From assembly GCF_003202285.1 (NCBI RefSeq), contig NZ_MASW01000006.1, forward strand, positions 434,001 to 498,000: a stretch of 64,000 nucleotides of DNA, in the 5' to 3' direction. Origin of the DNA: Prauserella muralis (GTDB taxonomy: Bacteria > Actinomycetota > Actinomycetes > Mycobacteriales > Pseudonocardiaceae). Each line of letters begins with the position of its first letter. Within the stretch, counting starts at the first letter, position 1. A model generated the notes under the pieces. That model was given only the letters and a program-made list of their open reading frames with translations, was not told where the DNA came from and ran no database searches. The translations under genes and the position numbers were made by a program. This document shows, piece by piece, positions 1 to 9,693 of the stretch.

Positions 1-2
1 CG

Positions 3-704
3 TTCAGCGACCTCGACCAGGTGATGGCGGCGGTGCCCGCCATCGTCTCCAGCGGGCTCGCGCCGCACATCCTCGAGTACATCGACGCCTTCACCATGGC
101 CGCCATCACCTACACCGCGGAGCTGTCGCTCGGCATCCCGGAGGAGGTGCGGGAAGCCTCCCAGGCGTATCTCGTGGTGGGCCTGGAGAACCGCGACGCC
201 GACCGGCTCGACGCCGACGTGCAGAGCGTCGGCGAACTGCTCACCGAGCTCGGTGCCACCGACGTGTACGTGCTGGAGGGCGGCTCGGCGCGCAAGCTCA
301 TCGAGGCGCGCGAGAAGGCGTTCTGGACGGCCAAGGCCGCCGGGGCCGACGACGTGATCGACGTCGTGGTGCCGCGCTCGGCGATGCCGGTGTTCCTCGC
401 CAGGGCACGCGAGATCGCGGCGAAGACGGAGTCCGGCATCGCGGGCTGCGGCCACGCCGGCGACGGCAACGTGCACCTCGGGATCTTCCAGAAGGACCCC
501 GCCAAGCGGGCGAGCCTGCTGCACGACATCTTCGCCGAGGGCATGGCGCTCGGCGGCGCCATCTCCGGCGAGCACGGCATCGGCAGGGCGAAGAAGGAGC
601 ACTTCCTGGAGCTGGAGGATCCTGCCAAGATCGAGCTCATGAAGCGGGTGAAGCAGGCCTTCGACCCGGCGGGCATCCTCAACCCCGGTGTCCTCTTCGA
701 CTGA
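3..704 (+). CDS. FAD-linked 2-hydroxyacid dehydrogenase, C-terminal part (5' end outside window)
   Basis: The frame is open through the left edge, so the start and the N-terminal FAD-binding (PCMH) half are missing; about 233 codons are visible. What remains matches the FAD-oxidase C-terminal domain of GlcD / D-lactate dehydrogenase-type flavoproteins: HAGDGNVH, which positions the flavin and substrate, GEHGIG about 30 residues later, and the usual ending FDPAGILNPG. Such enzymes oxidise 2-hydroxyacids to 2-oxoacids in the cytoplasm or at the membrane, passing electrons to an acceptor that cannot be told from here. A ThDP-dependent 2-oxoacid enzyme follows 33 bp downstream on the same strand, so the two probably form an operon. 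Substrate is unknown: glycolate, D-lactate and 2-hydroxyglutarate are all possible. Confidence 0.85.
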   Translation, partial: FSDLDQVMAAVPAIVSSGLAPHILEYIDAFTMAAITYTAELSLGIPEEVREASQAYLVVGLENRDADRLDADVQSVGELLTELGATDVYVLEGGSARKLIEAREKAFWTAKAAGADDVIDVVVPRSAMPVFLARAREIAAKTESGIAGCGHAGDGNVHLGIFQKDPAKRASLLHDIFAEGMALGGAISGEHGIGRAKKEHFLELEDPAKIELMKRVKQAFDPAGILNPGVLFD

Positions 705-737
705 CCCCGTCCCGTATCGCCTTCGAGTAGGAGCCCC

Positions 738-2291
738 ATGAACGGCGCGCAGTCCCTCATCCGCACGCTCGTCGACTCCGGCGTCGACGTCTGCTTCGGC
801 AACCCGGGCACGTCCGAGATGCACTTCGTGGCCGCGCTGGACACGGTTCCCGAGATGCGCGGCGTGCTCGGGCTCGCCGAGGGCGTCGTCACCGGCGCCG
901 CCGACGGCTACGCGCGTATCGCGGGCAAGCCCGCGGCGACGCTGCTGCACCTCGGGCCGGGTCTGGGCAACGGACTCGCGAACCTGCACAACGCGCGCCG
1001 CGCGCACACGCCGATCGTCAACGTCGTCGGGGACCACGCGACCTACCACAAGCGCTACGACGCGCCGCTGGAGTCGGACATCGAGGCCGTGGCGGGCTCG
1101 CTGGGCGGCTGGCTGCGCCGGTCCGACAGCTCCGCCGACGTCGGCGCCGACGCGGCCGCCGCCGTGGCCGCGGCCCAGGACGCGCCGGGGCGGATCGCGA
1201 CACTGATCCTGCCCGCCGACGTGTCCTGGAGTGACGGCGGCAGGGCCTGCGCGCCGGTGCCGTCCCGCGCGCCGAGGACCGTCGCCGACGCAGGCGTCAA
1301 GCAGGTCGCCGAGGTGCTGCGCACCGGCGAGCCCGTCGCGCTGCTGCTCGGCGGCGCCGCCTGCCAGGAGGCCGGGCTCCGTGCGGCGAGCCGGATCGCC
1401 GCGGCCACCGGGGCCAAGCCGTTCGTCGAGACGTTCCCCGCCCGGCTGGAGCGCGGTGCCGGGCTGCCCGCCATCGACCGTCTCGGCTACCTCGCCGAGC
1501 AGGTGGCCTACCAGCTGGACGGCACCCGGCACCTCGTCGTGGCGGGCACCAAGCCGCCGGTGTCGTTCTTCGCCTACCCCGGCAAGGCCAGCGACCTCGT
1601 GCCCGAGGGCGCGCAGGTGCACACGCTGGCCGACGTCGCCGACGACGTCGTGGCCGCGCTGGAGCACCTGGCCGACCTCGTCGCGCCGTCCACCGAGCCC
1701 GTGCTGGCGCAGGCCCACCGGCCGGAGCTGCCCAGCGGCGAGCTGACCCCGCAGAACTGGGTCGAGGTGATCGGCGCGCTGCTGCCCGAGGGCGCCATCA
1801 TCTCCGACGAGGCGGTGACCTCCGGCCTGCTGCTGCCCGGCGCGACGGCCGGTGCACCCCGGCACGACGTGCTCACCCTCACCGGCGGGGCGATCGGGCA
1901 GGGCATCCCGGCGGCCACCGGCGCCGCGATCGCCGCGCCCGACCGCCCGGTGATCAACCTGGAGTCCGACGGCAGCGCCCTGTACACGATCTCGGCACTG
2001 TGGACACAGGCGCGGGAGAACCTCGACGTCACCACGGTGATCCTCAACAACCGCGCCTACGCGATCCTGCGGATGGAGCTGCAGCGGGTCGGGGCCGAGG
2101 GCTCCGGCCCCAAGGCCAACAGCCTGCTCGATCTGTCCACTCCGGACATGGATTTCGTGCGGATCGCCGAGGGGCTCGGGGTTCCCGCGACGCGGGCGAG
2201 GTCGGCGGAGGAGCTGGCCGAGCAGTTCTCCCGCGCCCTCGCCGAACCGGGCCCGCACCTCATCGACGCGGTGGTTCCCCCGATCCTCTAG
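738..2291 (+). CDS. ThDP-dependent enzyme of the acetolactate synthase / benzoylformate decarboxylase family
   Basis: A 517-residue full-length ThDP enzyme with the three usual domains: an N-terminal pyrimidine-binding domain with FGNPGTSEMHF (about residues 20-30) and the catalytic-Glu region LAEGVVTGAADGYAR, a central domain, and a C-terminal pyrophosphate domain with ESDGSALY then NNRAYAIL, the DG(S)-N26-NN ThDP/Mg motif. The FGNPGTSE start is closer to benzoylformate decarboxylase-like and IlvX-type proteins than to biosynthetic IlvB, and no regulatory small subunit gene (ilvN) is next to it, so a role in branched-chain biosynthesis is unlikely. The ATG at 738 follows GAGTAGGAGCCCC, a good ribosome site. 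Being preceded by a 2-hydroxyacid dehydrogenase suggests a catabolic step on the resulting 2-oxoacid. Substrate not determined. Confidence 0.8.
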   Translation: MNGAQSLIRTLVDSGVDVCFGNPGTSEMHFVAALDTVPEMRGVLGLAEGVVTGAADGYARIAGKPAATLLHLGPGLGNGLANLHNARRAHTPIVNVVGDHATYHKRYDAPLESDIEAVAGSLGGWLRRSDSSADVGADAAAAVAAAQDAPGRIATLILPADVSWSDGGRACAPVPSRAPRTVADAGVKQVAEVLRTGEPVALLLGGAACQEAGLRAASRIAAATGAKPFVETFPARLERGAGLPAIDRLGYLAEQVAYQLDGTRHLVVAGTKPPVSFFAYPGKASDLVPEGAQVHTLADVADDVVAALEHLADLVAPSTEPVLAQAHRPELPSGELTPQNWVEVIGALLPEGAIISDEAVTSGLLLPGATAGAPRHDVLTLTGGAIGQGIPAATGAAIAAPDRPVINLESDGSALYTISALWTQARENLDVTTVILNNRAYAILRMELQRVGAEGSGPKANSLLDLSTPDMDFVRIAEGLGVPATRARSAEELAEQFSRALAEPGPHLIDAVVPPIL

Positions 2292-2307
2292 CGCTGCCGC
2301 CGCCGAC

Positions 2308-2366
2308 GCCGGCGAGCCGAAGGGCACCTTCGGTACACGATGCGTGCCCAAGGTGCCCTTCGGCTC
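2308..2366. repeat. Intergenic palindromic repeat, copy A (also likely bidirectional terminator)
   Basis: Bases 2314-2330 and 2350-2366 are a perfect 17-bp inverted repeat (left arm GAGCCGAAGGGCACCTT) around a 19-nt loop, and the left part holds its own small hairpin (CCGAAGG-GCA-CCTTCGG, 2317-2333). It lies between convergent genes, which suits a bidirectional terminator. The 29 bases 2308-2336 recur exactly, reverse-complemented, at 55499-55527. Confidence 0.75.
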
Positions 2367-2394
2367 GTTCGCCGCGCCGGTGCTGCCGCCGTCG

Positions 2395-3945
2395 TCAGCT
2401 GCCCGGCTCGGTCTGGGCGCGGCCCTCACCGCGCAGCAGCACCACCGCGAGGACCGCCAGCCCGGCGAAGATCGCGGCGCCGACGCCGGCCACCGTGGTC
2501 AGCCCGGAGGTGAACGCCGTGCGCGCGGCCTCCATCAGCTCGGCGCCGAGCGCGCCGGGCAGCCTGCCCGCCACCTCGACGGCGGCGGTGAGGCCCTGCC
2601 GGGCCGTGTCGGCCGCCTCGGCGGGCACGTCGGCGGGCAGCCCACCGGCCAGCCCACCGCGGTAGACGACCGTGCCGAGGCTGCCCAGCGTCGCCACACC
2701 CAGCGCGACCCCGAACTCGCCCCCGGTCTCCTGGATCGACGCCGCCGAGCCCGCCTTCTCCGGCGGCGCGGAACCGAGGATCAGTCCCATGGTCTGCGTC
2801 ATCGGCAGCGCGATCCCGAACGAGGCCAGCACCAGCCCGGCGACGATCACGCCGAGCGCGTCGCCGTCGGCCTGGGTGTGCACGAGCAGCCCCGCGGCGC
2901 ACACCACCATCCCCGCCCCCACGACGTACACGGCGCGCACCTTGTTCGCGATCCTCGGCGCGAGCAGCGAACCGGCGATCATCGCGACGTTCTGCGGGAT
3001 CAGCCACAGCCCCGCCTCCAGCGGGGAAAGGCCCAGGACCAGCTGCAGGTACATCGTGCACATCAGCGAGATGCCCGCCATCACGACGCCGCCGAGCAGC
3101 ATGACGGCCACCGCGGCGCCGAACGTCCGGTTGGCGAAGAGCCGCAGGTCGAGCAGCGGGTTGCGCAGGCCCCACTGGCGGCGCACGAACACCACACCGA
3201 ACGCGATCCCCGCCAGCAGCACCAGCGCGGGCAGCGGCCGCACACCGTGCCGGGCCATCTCCTTCAGCCCGTAGATCACCGGCAGGATCGCCGCGAGCGA
3301 CAGCGCGACGCTCGCCAGGTCGAGCCTGCCGCCCTCGGTGTCGCGGTACTCGGGCAGCACCTTCGGCCCGACGACGAGCAGCAGCACCATGCACGGAACA
3401 CCGAGCAGGAAGGCCGAGCCCCACCAGAAGTTCTCGAGCAGCACGCCTCCGACCAGGGGGCCGAGCGTCATGCCGCCCATGAAGCAGGCGAACCACACGC
3501 CGATGGCCGTGGCCATCTGCCTCGGGTCGGCGAACATGTTGCGGATCAGGGCCATCGTCGAGGGCATCAGCGTGGCGCCCGCGACGCCGAGCAGCGCCCG
3601 CGCCACGATGAGCATCTCCGGGCTGGTGGAGTAGGCCGCGACCACCGAGACGGCACCGAACGCCGCCGCGCCCGTCAGCAGCAGCTTCCGCCGGCCGATC
3701 CGGTCGCCCAGCGTGCCCATGGTCACCAGGAACCCGGCGATCATGAACGAGTAGATGTCGAGGATCCACAACTGCTGGGTGCCGTCGGCGCCGAGGTCGG
3801 CGCCCAGGTGCGGCAACGCCAGGTACAGCACGCTGACGTCGAGCGACAGCAGCAGCGTGGGCAGGGCGAGCACCGCCAGGCCCAGCCACTCGCGCCGGGT
3901 GGCGCGGGCCGGAGCCGCCTGCTCGTCGGTCAGGGTGTGCGTCAT
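2395..3945 (-). CDS. MFS transporter, DHA2 (14-TM drug:proton antiporter) family
   Basis: A 516-residue integral membrane protein with about 14 hydrophobic segments. Motif A of the major facilitator superfamily is visible as GTLGDRIGRRKLL near residue 75, and motif C-like glycine/proline-rich sequence follows (LLGVAGATLMPSTMALI). The LDVSVLYLALPHL opening helix and the length are typical of the DHA2 group that includes SmvA/EmrB-type exporters of cationic dyes, biocides and drugs using the proton gradient. The frame extends to 4020, but the ATG at 3945 has GAAGGA 8 nt upstream and is the better start. It is divergent from the PP2C gene (182 bp between starts). No regulator is adjacent, so the substrate cannot be inferred. 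Confidence 0.85.
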   Translation of the reverse strand: MTHTLTDEQAAPARATRREWLGLAVLALPTLLLSLDVSVLYLALPHLGADLGADGTQQLWILDIYSFMIAGFLVTMGTLGDRIGRRKLLLTGAAAFGAVSVVAAYSTSPEMLIVARALLGVAGATLMPSTMALIRNMFADPRQMATAIGVWFACFMGGMTLGPLVGGVLLENFWWGSAFLLGVPCMVLLLVVGPKVLPEYRDTEGGRLDLASVALSLAAILPVIYGLKEMARHGVRPLPALVLLAGIAFGVVFVRRQWGLRNPLLDLRLFANRTFGAAVAVMLLGGVVMAGISLMCTMYLQLVLGLSPLEAGLWLIPQNVAMIAGSLLAPRIANKVRAVYVVGAGMVVCAAGLLVHTQADGDALGVIVAGLVLASFGIALPMTQTMGLILGSAPPEKAGSAASIQETGGEFGVALGVATLGSLGTVVYRGGLAGGLPADVPAEAADTARQGLTAAVEVAGRLPGALGAELMEAARTAFTSGLTTVAGVGAAIFAGLAVLAVVLLRGEGRAQTEPGS

Positions 3946-4127
3946 GGTCGTGTCCTTCGTTCTCGGAGTCTCTGCTGATCCGTCGAACGAGGGGCCGCCG
4001 AATCGACAACCGGGGCGCACGGCGGAAGAAATTCACAGGAGATTCTTGGAGTGTGGACGGCCCTGCCGACGTTGAGGTGGCAAAGGCCGGTCGTCGGGGG
4101 ACCGGCCCGCACGCGAGGAGAACCGGC

Positions 4128-4853
4128 ATGCTGACCACTCCGCACCTGCCGTTGACCGTGCACACGCGCTCGGACGCCGCGAGCGACCGTGGCCCGCGCG
4201 CGATCAACGCCGACGCCGTGGCCACCCACACCGACCCGGACACCGGGCGGATGGCGTTCGTCGTGGCCGACGGCGTCGGCGACCACCTGCTCGCGGCCCG
4301 TGCCGCGCGGCTGGCCGCGAGCGTGGCGGCCGAACAGGCGGTGCACCACGGTGCGGCGGAGGGCCTGCTGGCGGCACAGCGGGAACTGCTGGCCCAGTTC
4401 GACCAGCCGCAGGCCGATGCCGTGCTGGTCGTGGCCGTGCTGCCTGCGCCGGGTGGTGAGGAGGAGACGGGCGACATCGCGTGGGTCGGCGACTGCCGTG
4501 CCTACCGGTGGAACGGCCGGGTGCTGCACCAGGTCACCGTCGACCACACGATGGCCGAGTTCTGGCGCGCCCACGGCATGACGCCGTCACCGAGGATGGA
4601 GCACATGGTCACCGACTCGGTGCGCACGGCCAAGCCCGGCGACGTGGGCCGCGCCCGCATCAGCGCGGGCGCCGGCAGGCTCGTGCTGGCCAGCGACGGC
4701 GTGCACAAGAGCCTGGGCCTGCCCGCGATCAGGACCCTGCTGGCGGACGGGGTGCCCGCGGGTGACACGGCCGCGGCGCTGGTCGCCGCCGCCCGCGAAC
4801 GGGGCAGCGGCGACAACGCCACGGCCGTGGTCGTCGATCGCGTCCTGGCCTGA
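4128..4853 (+). CDS. PP2C-family Ser/Thr protein phosphatase
   Basis: A soluble 241-residue single-domain metal-dependent phosphatase. Visible PP2C motifs in order: DRGPRAINADAVA (the DxGxxRxxNqD block), FVVADGVGDH with the metal-binding Asp-Gly near residue 46, WVGDCRAYRW (usually GDSRaY), LVLASDGVHK, and SGDNATAVVV with the last metal Asp followed by Asn. There are no membrane segments, unlike PstP, so it is a cytosolic phosphatase that may counter a Ser/Thr kinase encoded elsewhere. The ATG at 4128 is preceded by GCGAGGAGAACC; a longer frame from 4053 lacks a ribosome site. It ends 15 bp before the convergent fadB stop. Confidence 0.85.
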   Translation: MLTTPHLPLTVHTRSDAASDRGPRAINADAVATHTDPDTGRMAFVVADGVGDHLLAARAARLAASVAAEQAVHHGAAEGLLAAQRELLAQFDQPQADAVLVVAVLPAPGGEEETGDIAWVGDCRAYRWNGRVLHQVTVDHTMAEFWRAHGMTPSPRMEHMVTDSVRTAKPGDVGRARISAGAGRLVLASDGVHKSLGLPAIRTLLADGVPAGDTAAALVAAARERGSGDNATAVVVDRVLA

Positions 4854-4868
4854 GCCAGGATCACGGGC

Positions 4869-7040
4869 CTACTCGTAGATCTCGCCCTTCTCGGCCTTCT
4901 CCACGAGCGACTGCGGCGGCGTGAAGTGGTCGCCGTAGCGCTCGGCCAGCTCGCGGGCTCGGGCCACGAAGCCCTTCAGGCCGCCCTCGTACTGGTTGAT
5001 GTACTGGATGACACCACCGGTCCACGCCGGGAAGCCGATCCCGAAGATCGAGCCGATGTTGGCGTCCTGCACCGACTTGAGCACGCCCTCGTCGAAGCAC
5101 TTCACCGTCTCGAGCGCCTCGGCGAAGAGCATCCGCTCCTTGAGGTCCTCGAACGGCACCGTCGCGCTGCCCGAGTTGAACGCCTCCCGCAGACCGGGCC
5201 AGATCCGGGTGCGCTTGCCCTCGTCGTCGTAGTCGTAGAACCCGGCGCCCGACGAGCGGCCCTTGCGATCGAACTCGTCGATCATCCGGTCGATGACGGC
5301 CTCGGAGGGGTGCTCGTTCCACGTGCCGCCCGCGGCCTCGACCGCGGCGCGGGTCTCCTGCCGGATCTTGCGCGGCAGCGTGAGGGTGAGCTCGTCCATC
5401 AGCTGCAGCGGCGGTGCCGGGTACCCGGCCTGCGAGCCCGCCTGCTCGATGCTGGCCGGCTCGACACCCTCGCCGACGGCGGCGATGGCCTCGTTGAGGA
5501 ACGTGCCGATCACGCGGCTGGTGAAGAACCCGCGGCTGTCGTTGACGACGATCGGGGTCTTGCGGATCTGCTGCGTGTAGTCGAACACCTTGGCCAGCGT
5601 CGCGTCCGACGTCTTCTCCCCGCGGATGATCTCCACGAGCGGCATCTTGTCCACCGGCGAGAAGAAGTGGATGCCGATGAAGTCCTCCTGCCGCTGCACG
5701 CCCTCGGCCAGGCTGGTGATCGGCAGCGTCGAGGTGTTCGAACCCAGCACGGCGTCCGGGTTGACGATGCCCTCGATCTCGGAGAAGACCTTGTGCTTGA
5801 GTTCCGTGCTCTCGAACACGGCCTCGATGACGAAGTCGACGCCCTTGAAGTCGGCCGGGTCCGCCGTGGGATGGATGCGGGCCAGCAGCGCGTCGGACTT
5901 CTCCTGCGTGGTCTTGCCGCGCTTGAGCGCCTTCTCCTCCAGCTTGACGGCGTAGCCCTTGCCCTTCTCGGCGTTCTCCTGGGAGACGTCCTTGAGCACG
6001 ACGTCGATCCCGGCCTTCGCGCTCACGTACGCGATGGCGGCGCCCATCATCCCGGCGCCCAGCACGCCGACCTTCTTCGCCTGGTACTGCTCGTAGCCGT
6101 CCGGCCGCGAGCCGCCCGAGTTGATGTGCTGCAGGTCGAAGAAGAACGCCTTCGTCATGTTCTTGGCGACCTGGCCGGTCACCAGGCTGACGAAGTAGCG
6201 GGTCTCGATCCGGGTGGCGGTCTCGAAGTCCACCTGCGCACCCTCGACGGCCGCGGCGAGGATCGCGCGCGGCGCGGGCATCGGCGCTCCCTTGAGCTGC
6301 TTGCGCAGGTTCGCGGGGAACGCGGGCAGGTTGGCCGCGAAGCTCGGGTTCGACGGGCTTCCGCCGGGGATCTTGTAGCCCTTGGCGTCCCACGGCTGCA
6401 CGCCGCCGTCCGGGTTGGCCTTGATCCACTCCTTGGCCTTCGGCAGCAGCTCGTCGACCGAGCCGACCAGCTCGTGCACCAGGCCCAGCTCCAGCGCCTT
6501 GGCCGGCTTGTGCCGCTGGCCCTGCACCAGCACGTTCAGGATCGCGCTCTGGATGCCGAGCAGCCGCACGGTGCGCACGACACCGCCGCCGCCGGGCAGC
6601 AGGCCGAGCGTCACCTCGGGCAGGCCGATCTGGCTGCCCTTGACGTCGGCGGCGATGCGGTGGTGGCAGGCCAGTGCGATCTCAAGGCCGCCGCCGAGCG
6701 CCGCGCCGTTGATGGCGGCGACCACCGGCTTGCCGAACGTCTCCAGCCTGCGCAGCTGTGCCTTGAGCTCGTTGCTGCTGCGGGTGATCTCCTCGGCGTG
6801 CTCCGGCGTGGCCTGGATCAGGTCGTTGAGGTCGCCACCCGCGAAGAACGTCTTCTTCGCCGAGGTGAGCACCACGCCGGTGATCGAGTCCCGCTCCGCC
6901 TCCAGCCGGTCGACGATGACGCCCATCGACTCGCGGTAGTCGGCGTTCATCGTGTTCGCCGACTGCTTCGGGTCGTCCATCGTCAGCGTGACGATGCCGT
7001 CGGAGTCCTGCTCCCAGCGGATGGTTTTCGCCTCAGTCAT
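4869..7040 (-). CDS. fadB: Fatty-acid oxidation multifunctional protein: enoyl-CoA hydratase / 3-hydroxyacyl-CoA dehydrogenase
   Basis: A 723-residue trifunctional-type alpha subunit for beta-oxidation. The N-terminal crotonase domain shows the oxyanion-hole segments FAGGD (66-70) and GAALGGG (112-118) and the two catalytic glutamates expected of a hydratase (about Glu120 and Glu142). The NAD-binding domain begins with GVLGAGMMG (334-342), followed by the dehydrogenase motif IHFFSPVDKMPLVEI containing the catalytic His, and two C-terminal HCDH domains. It starts 2 bp after the fadA stop, so the thiolase and this protein are co-translated and should form the usual alpha2beta2 complex that hydrates, oxidises and thiolyses acyl-CoAs. 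Length and order match M. tuberculosis FadB (from memory). Confidence 0.93.
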   Translation of the reverse strand: MTEAKTIRWEQDSDGIVTLTMDDPKQSANTMNADYRESMGVIVDRLEAERDSITGVVLTSAKKTFFAGGDLNDLIQATPEHAEEITRSSNELKAQLRRLETFGKPVVAAINGAALGGGLEIALACHHRIAADVKGSQIGLPEVTLGLLPGGGGVVRTVRLLGIQSAILNVLVQGQRHKPAKALELGLVHELVGSVDELLPKAKEWIKANPDGGVQPWDAKGYKIPGGSPSNPSFAANLPAFPANLRKQLKGAPMPAPRAILAAAVEGAQVDFETATRIETRYFVSLVTGQVAKNMTKAFFFDLQHINSGGSRPDGYEQYQAKKVGVLGAGMMGAAIAYVSAKAGIDVVLKDVSQENAEKGKGYAVKLEEKALKRGKTTQEKSDALLARIHPTADPADFKGVDFVIEAVFESTELKHKVFSEIEGIVNPDAVLGSNTSTLPITSLAEGVQRQEDFIGIHFFSPVDKMPLVEIIRGEKTSDATLAKVFDYTQQIRKTPIVVNDSRGFFTSRVIGTFLNEAIAAVGEGVEPASIEQAGSQAGYPAPPLQLMDELTLTLPRKIRQETRAAVEAAGGTWNEHPSEAVIDRMIDEFDRKGRSSGAGFYDYDDEGKRTRIWPGLREAFNSGSATVPFEDLKERMLFAEALETVKCFDEGVLKSVQDANIGSIFGIGFPAWTGGVIQYINQYEGGLKGFVARARELAERYGDHFTPPQSLVEKAEKGEIYE

Positions 7041-7042
7041 GC

Positions 7043-8254
<1,212 letters not shown>

Positions 8255-8340
8255 ACCAACGGTCCTTCCTTGGCCTTCGGGTATGTCCACGAGCCTACGC
8301 GGTGCTAATCGCCACTAACATAATCCCGCGTACACCCAGG

Positions 8341-8358
8341 CTGTCAACGGGTTGTCAG
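8341..8358. promoter_or_regulatory. Near-perfect dyad overlapping back-to-back promoters of fadA and the double TetR gene
   Basis: CTGTCAAC-GG-GTTGTCAG is an 18-bp dyad with one mismatched pair. It contains the -35 of fadA on the minus strand (TTGACA, 8347-8342) and a -35 for the TetR gene on the plus strand (TTGTCA, 8352-8357, with TAAAGT at 8374-8379). It may be an operator for the TetR protein, or merely the symmetry of two opposing -35 elements. Confidence 0.4.
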
Positions 8359-8389
8359 CGAACAGACAGGCGCTAAAGTGTGCTCACGT

Positions 8390-9622
8390 ATGGCACCCTT
8401 CACCCCTCGGCCCGCGAGAACCAAGCGGCCGCGCGACCGCAAGAGCCAGCTGGCCGCCGTCGCCGCGGAGCTGTTCCGCGCCCGCGGCTACCACGGCGTC
8501 GGCATCAACGACATCGCGGCCGCCGCGGGCATCACCGGCCCGGCGCTCTACCGGCACTTCGCCGACAAGCAGGCCATCCTGGGCCACGTGCTGCTCGCGG
8601 GCATCGAGGAGATGGAACAGGCCACCGAGGCGGCACTGGCCGTCGCCGAGGCCCCGACCCCCGAACGGATCCGCGCGCTGCTGACCAGCCTGGCCACCCG
8701 CTCCGTGGAGCGGCGTGAGGTCGCGGCCCTGTGGCGGTGGGAGGGCAGGCACCTCGGGCCGGACGCGCAGCGAGCGATCAGGCAACGCTCGACGGCCCTG
8801 CTCACGACCTGGGCCAAGACCCTGATGCGGCTGCGGCCCGAGCTGGGCGCCGACGACGCGGAGCTGCTGTGCTGGGCGGGGCTGTCGGTGTTCGGCAGCG
8901 TGTCGGTGCACCACACCAGCGTGGCGAAGAAGCGATTCGGGCTGCTGCTCGTCGACATCGCCCTGCGCGTGGTGCACGCGGAGCTCCCCGAGCAGGCGGA
9001 CGAGCCGGAGCCGGAGACGCCGGCTCTGGCGCTCGGCAGCCCGTCCCGCAGGGAGCAGCTGCTCACGGCGGCCGCGGAGCTGTTCCGCGCCCGCGGGTTC
9101 TCCGCGGTGAGCATGGAGGACATCGGCAACGCGGCCGGCATCGCGGGCCCCAGCGTCTACCGGCACTTTCCCGGCAAGGCCGCCCTGCTCGGGGCCATCG
9201 CGCGCCGCGCGGCCGACCGGCTCGCACTGGCCGCCGAGTACGCCCTGCGCACGAGCGCGCCGCCGGACGAGCGGGAGGCGCTGCGCAGGCTCGCCGCGTC
9301 GTACGTGCGCACGCTCACCGGGCCTCCCGACCTGCTGGTCTCGTTCTCGGTGGACCGCGTGCACATCGAGGAGCGCGACCGCGCCGACCTGCTGCGTATC
9401 CAGCGCGACTACGTGGCCCAGTGGGTGCGGCTGCTGGAGGCGGTGCACCCCGGGCTGACCACGAAGGAGGCGAGGATCACCGTGCACGCGGCGCTGACGG
9501 TGGCCAACGACCTGGCGCGCACCCGGCGGGTCAGCGGGCGGCCGAACCTCGCCGCGGAGCTGGTCACGCTCATGACGGCCGTGCTCGACCTCGATCCCGG
9601 CCGGGCGGTCAGCCCCGATTGA
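8390..9622 (+). CDS. Double TetR-family transcriptional regulator (two HTH modules in one chain)
   Basis: About 410 residues, twice the usual TetR size, with two complete TetR modules in tandem. The first HTH has RARGYHGVGINDIAAAAG and recognition helix GITGPALYRHFADK near residues 25-60; the second, from about residue 220, has RARGFSAVSMEDIGNAAG and GIAGPSVYRHFPGK. The linkers carry two ligand-binding-type helical domains. A single chain could act as a pseudo-dimer or bridge two operators. It is flanked by fadA-fadB (divergent) and by two acyl-CoA dehydrogenase genes (72 bp downstream, same strand), so it very likely senses acyl-CoAs and controls beta-oxidation. ATG 8390 is preferred; the GTG at 8378 would overlap the TAAAGT -10 element. 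Confidence 0.85.
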   Translation: MAPFTPRPARTKRPRDRKSQLAAVAAELFRARGYHGVGINDIAAAAGITGPALYRHFADKQAILGHVLLAGIEEMEQATEAALAVAEAPTPERIRALLTSLATRSVERREVAALWRWEGRHLGPDAQRAIRQRSTALLTTWAKTLMRLRPELGADDAELLCWAGLSVFGSVSVHHTSVAKKRFGLLLVDIALRVVHAELPEQADEPEPETPALALGSPSRREQLLTAAAELFRARGFSAVSMEDIGNAAGIAGPSVYRHFPGKAALLGAIARRAADRLALAAEYALRTSAPPDEREALRRLAASYVRTLTGPPDLLVSFSVDRVHIEERDRADLLRIQRDYVAQWVRLLEAVHPGLTTKEARITVHAALTVANDLARTRRVSGRPNLAAELVTLMTAVLDLDPGRAVSPD

Positions 9623-9657
9623 GCGGGCCTACTGGCGGACGTCCCCGGACAGGCGTT

Positions 9658-9677
9658 AACCTACTCGCGAGTAGGTT
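9658..9677. promoter_or_regulatory. Perfect 20-bp palindrome, probable TetR operator before the acyl-CoA dehydrogenase pair
   Basis: AACCTACTCGCGAGTAGGTT is its own reverse complement over 20 bp. It lies between the double TetR gene and the first acyl-CoA dehydrogenase, 16 bp upstream of its GTG start. Length and symmetry are typical of TetR operators; the double TetR protein is the obvious candidate to bind it. Confidence 0.7.
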
Positions 9678-9693
9678 GACGAAGGGGAGAGCC

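Noticed and set aside
2344-3978. 544-codon plus-strand frame opposite the MFS transporter
   Set aside because: Gln/His/Arg-rich low-complexity translation with no motif; the opposite strand encodes a clear 14-helix transporter with a ribosome site.
8303-8322. Possible extra GTTAGCG-type box before fadA (GCTAATCGCCACTAAC region)
   Set aside because: Only about half of the dyad positions pair; too weak to join the leucine-operon boxes.
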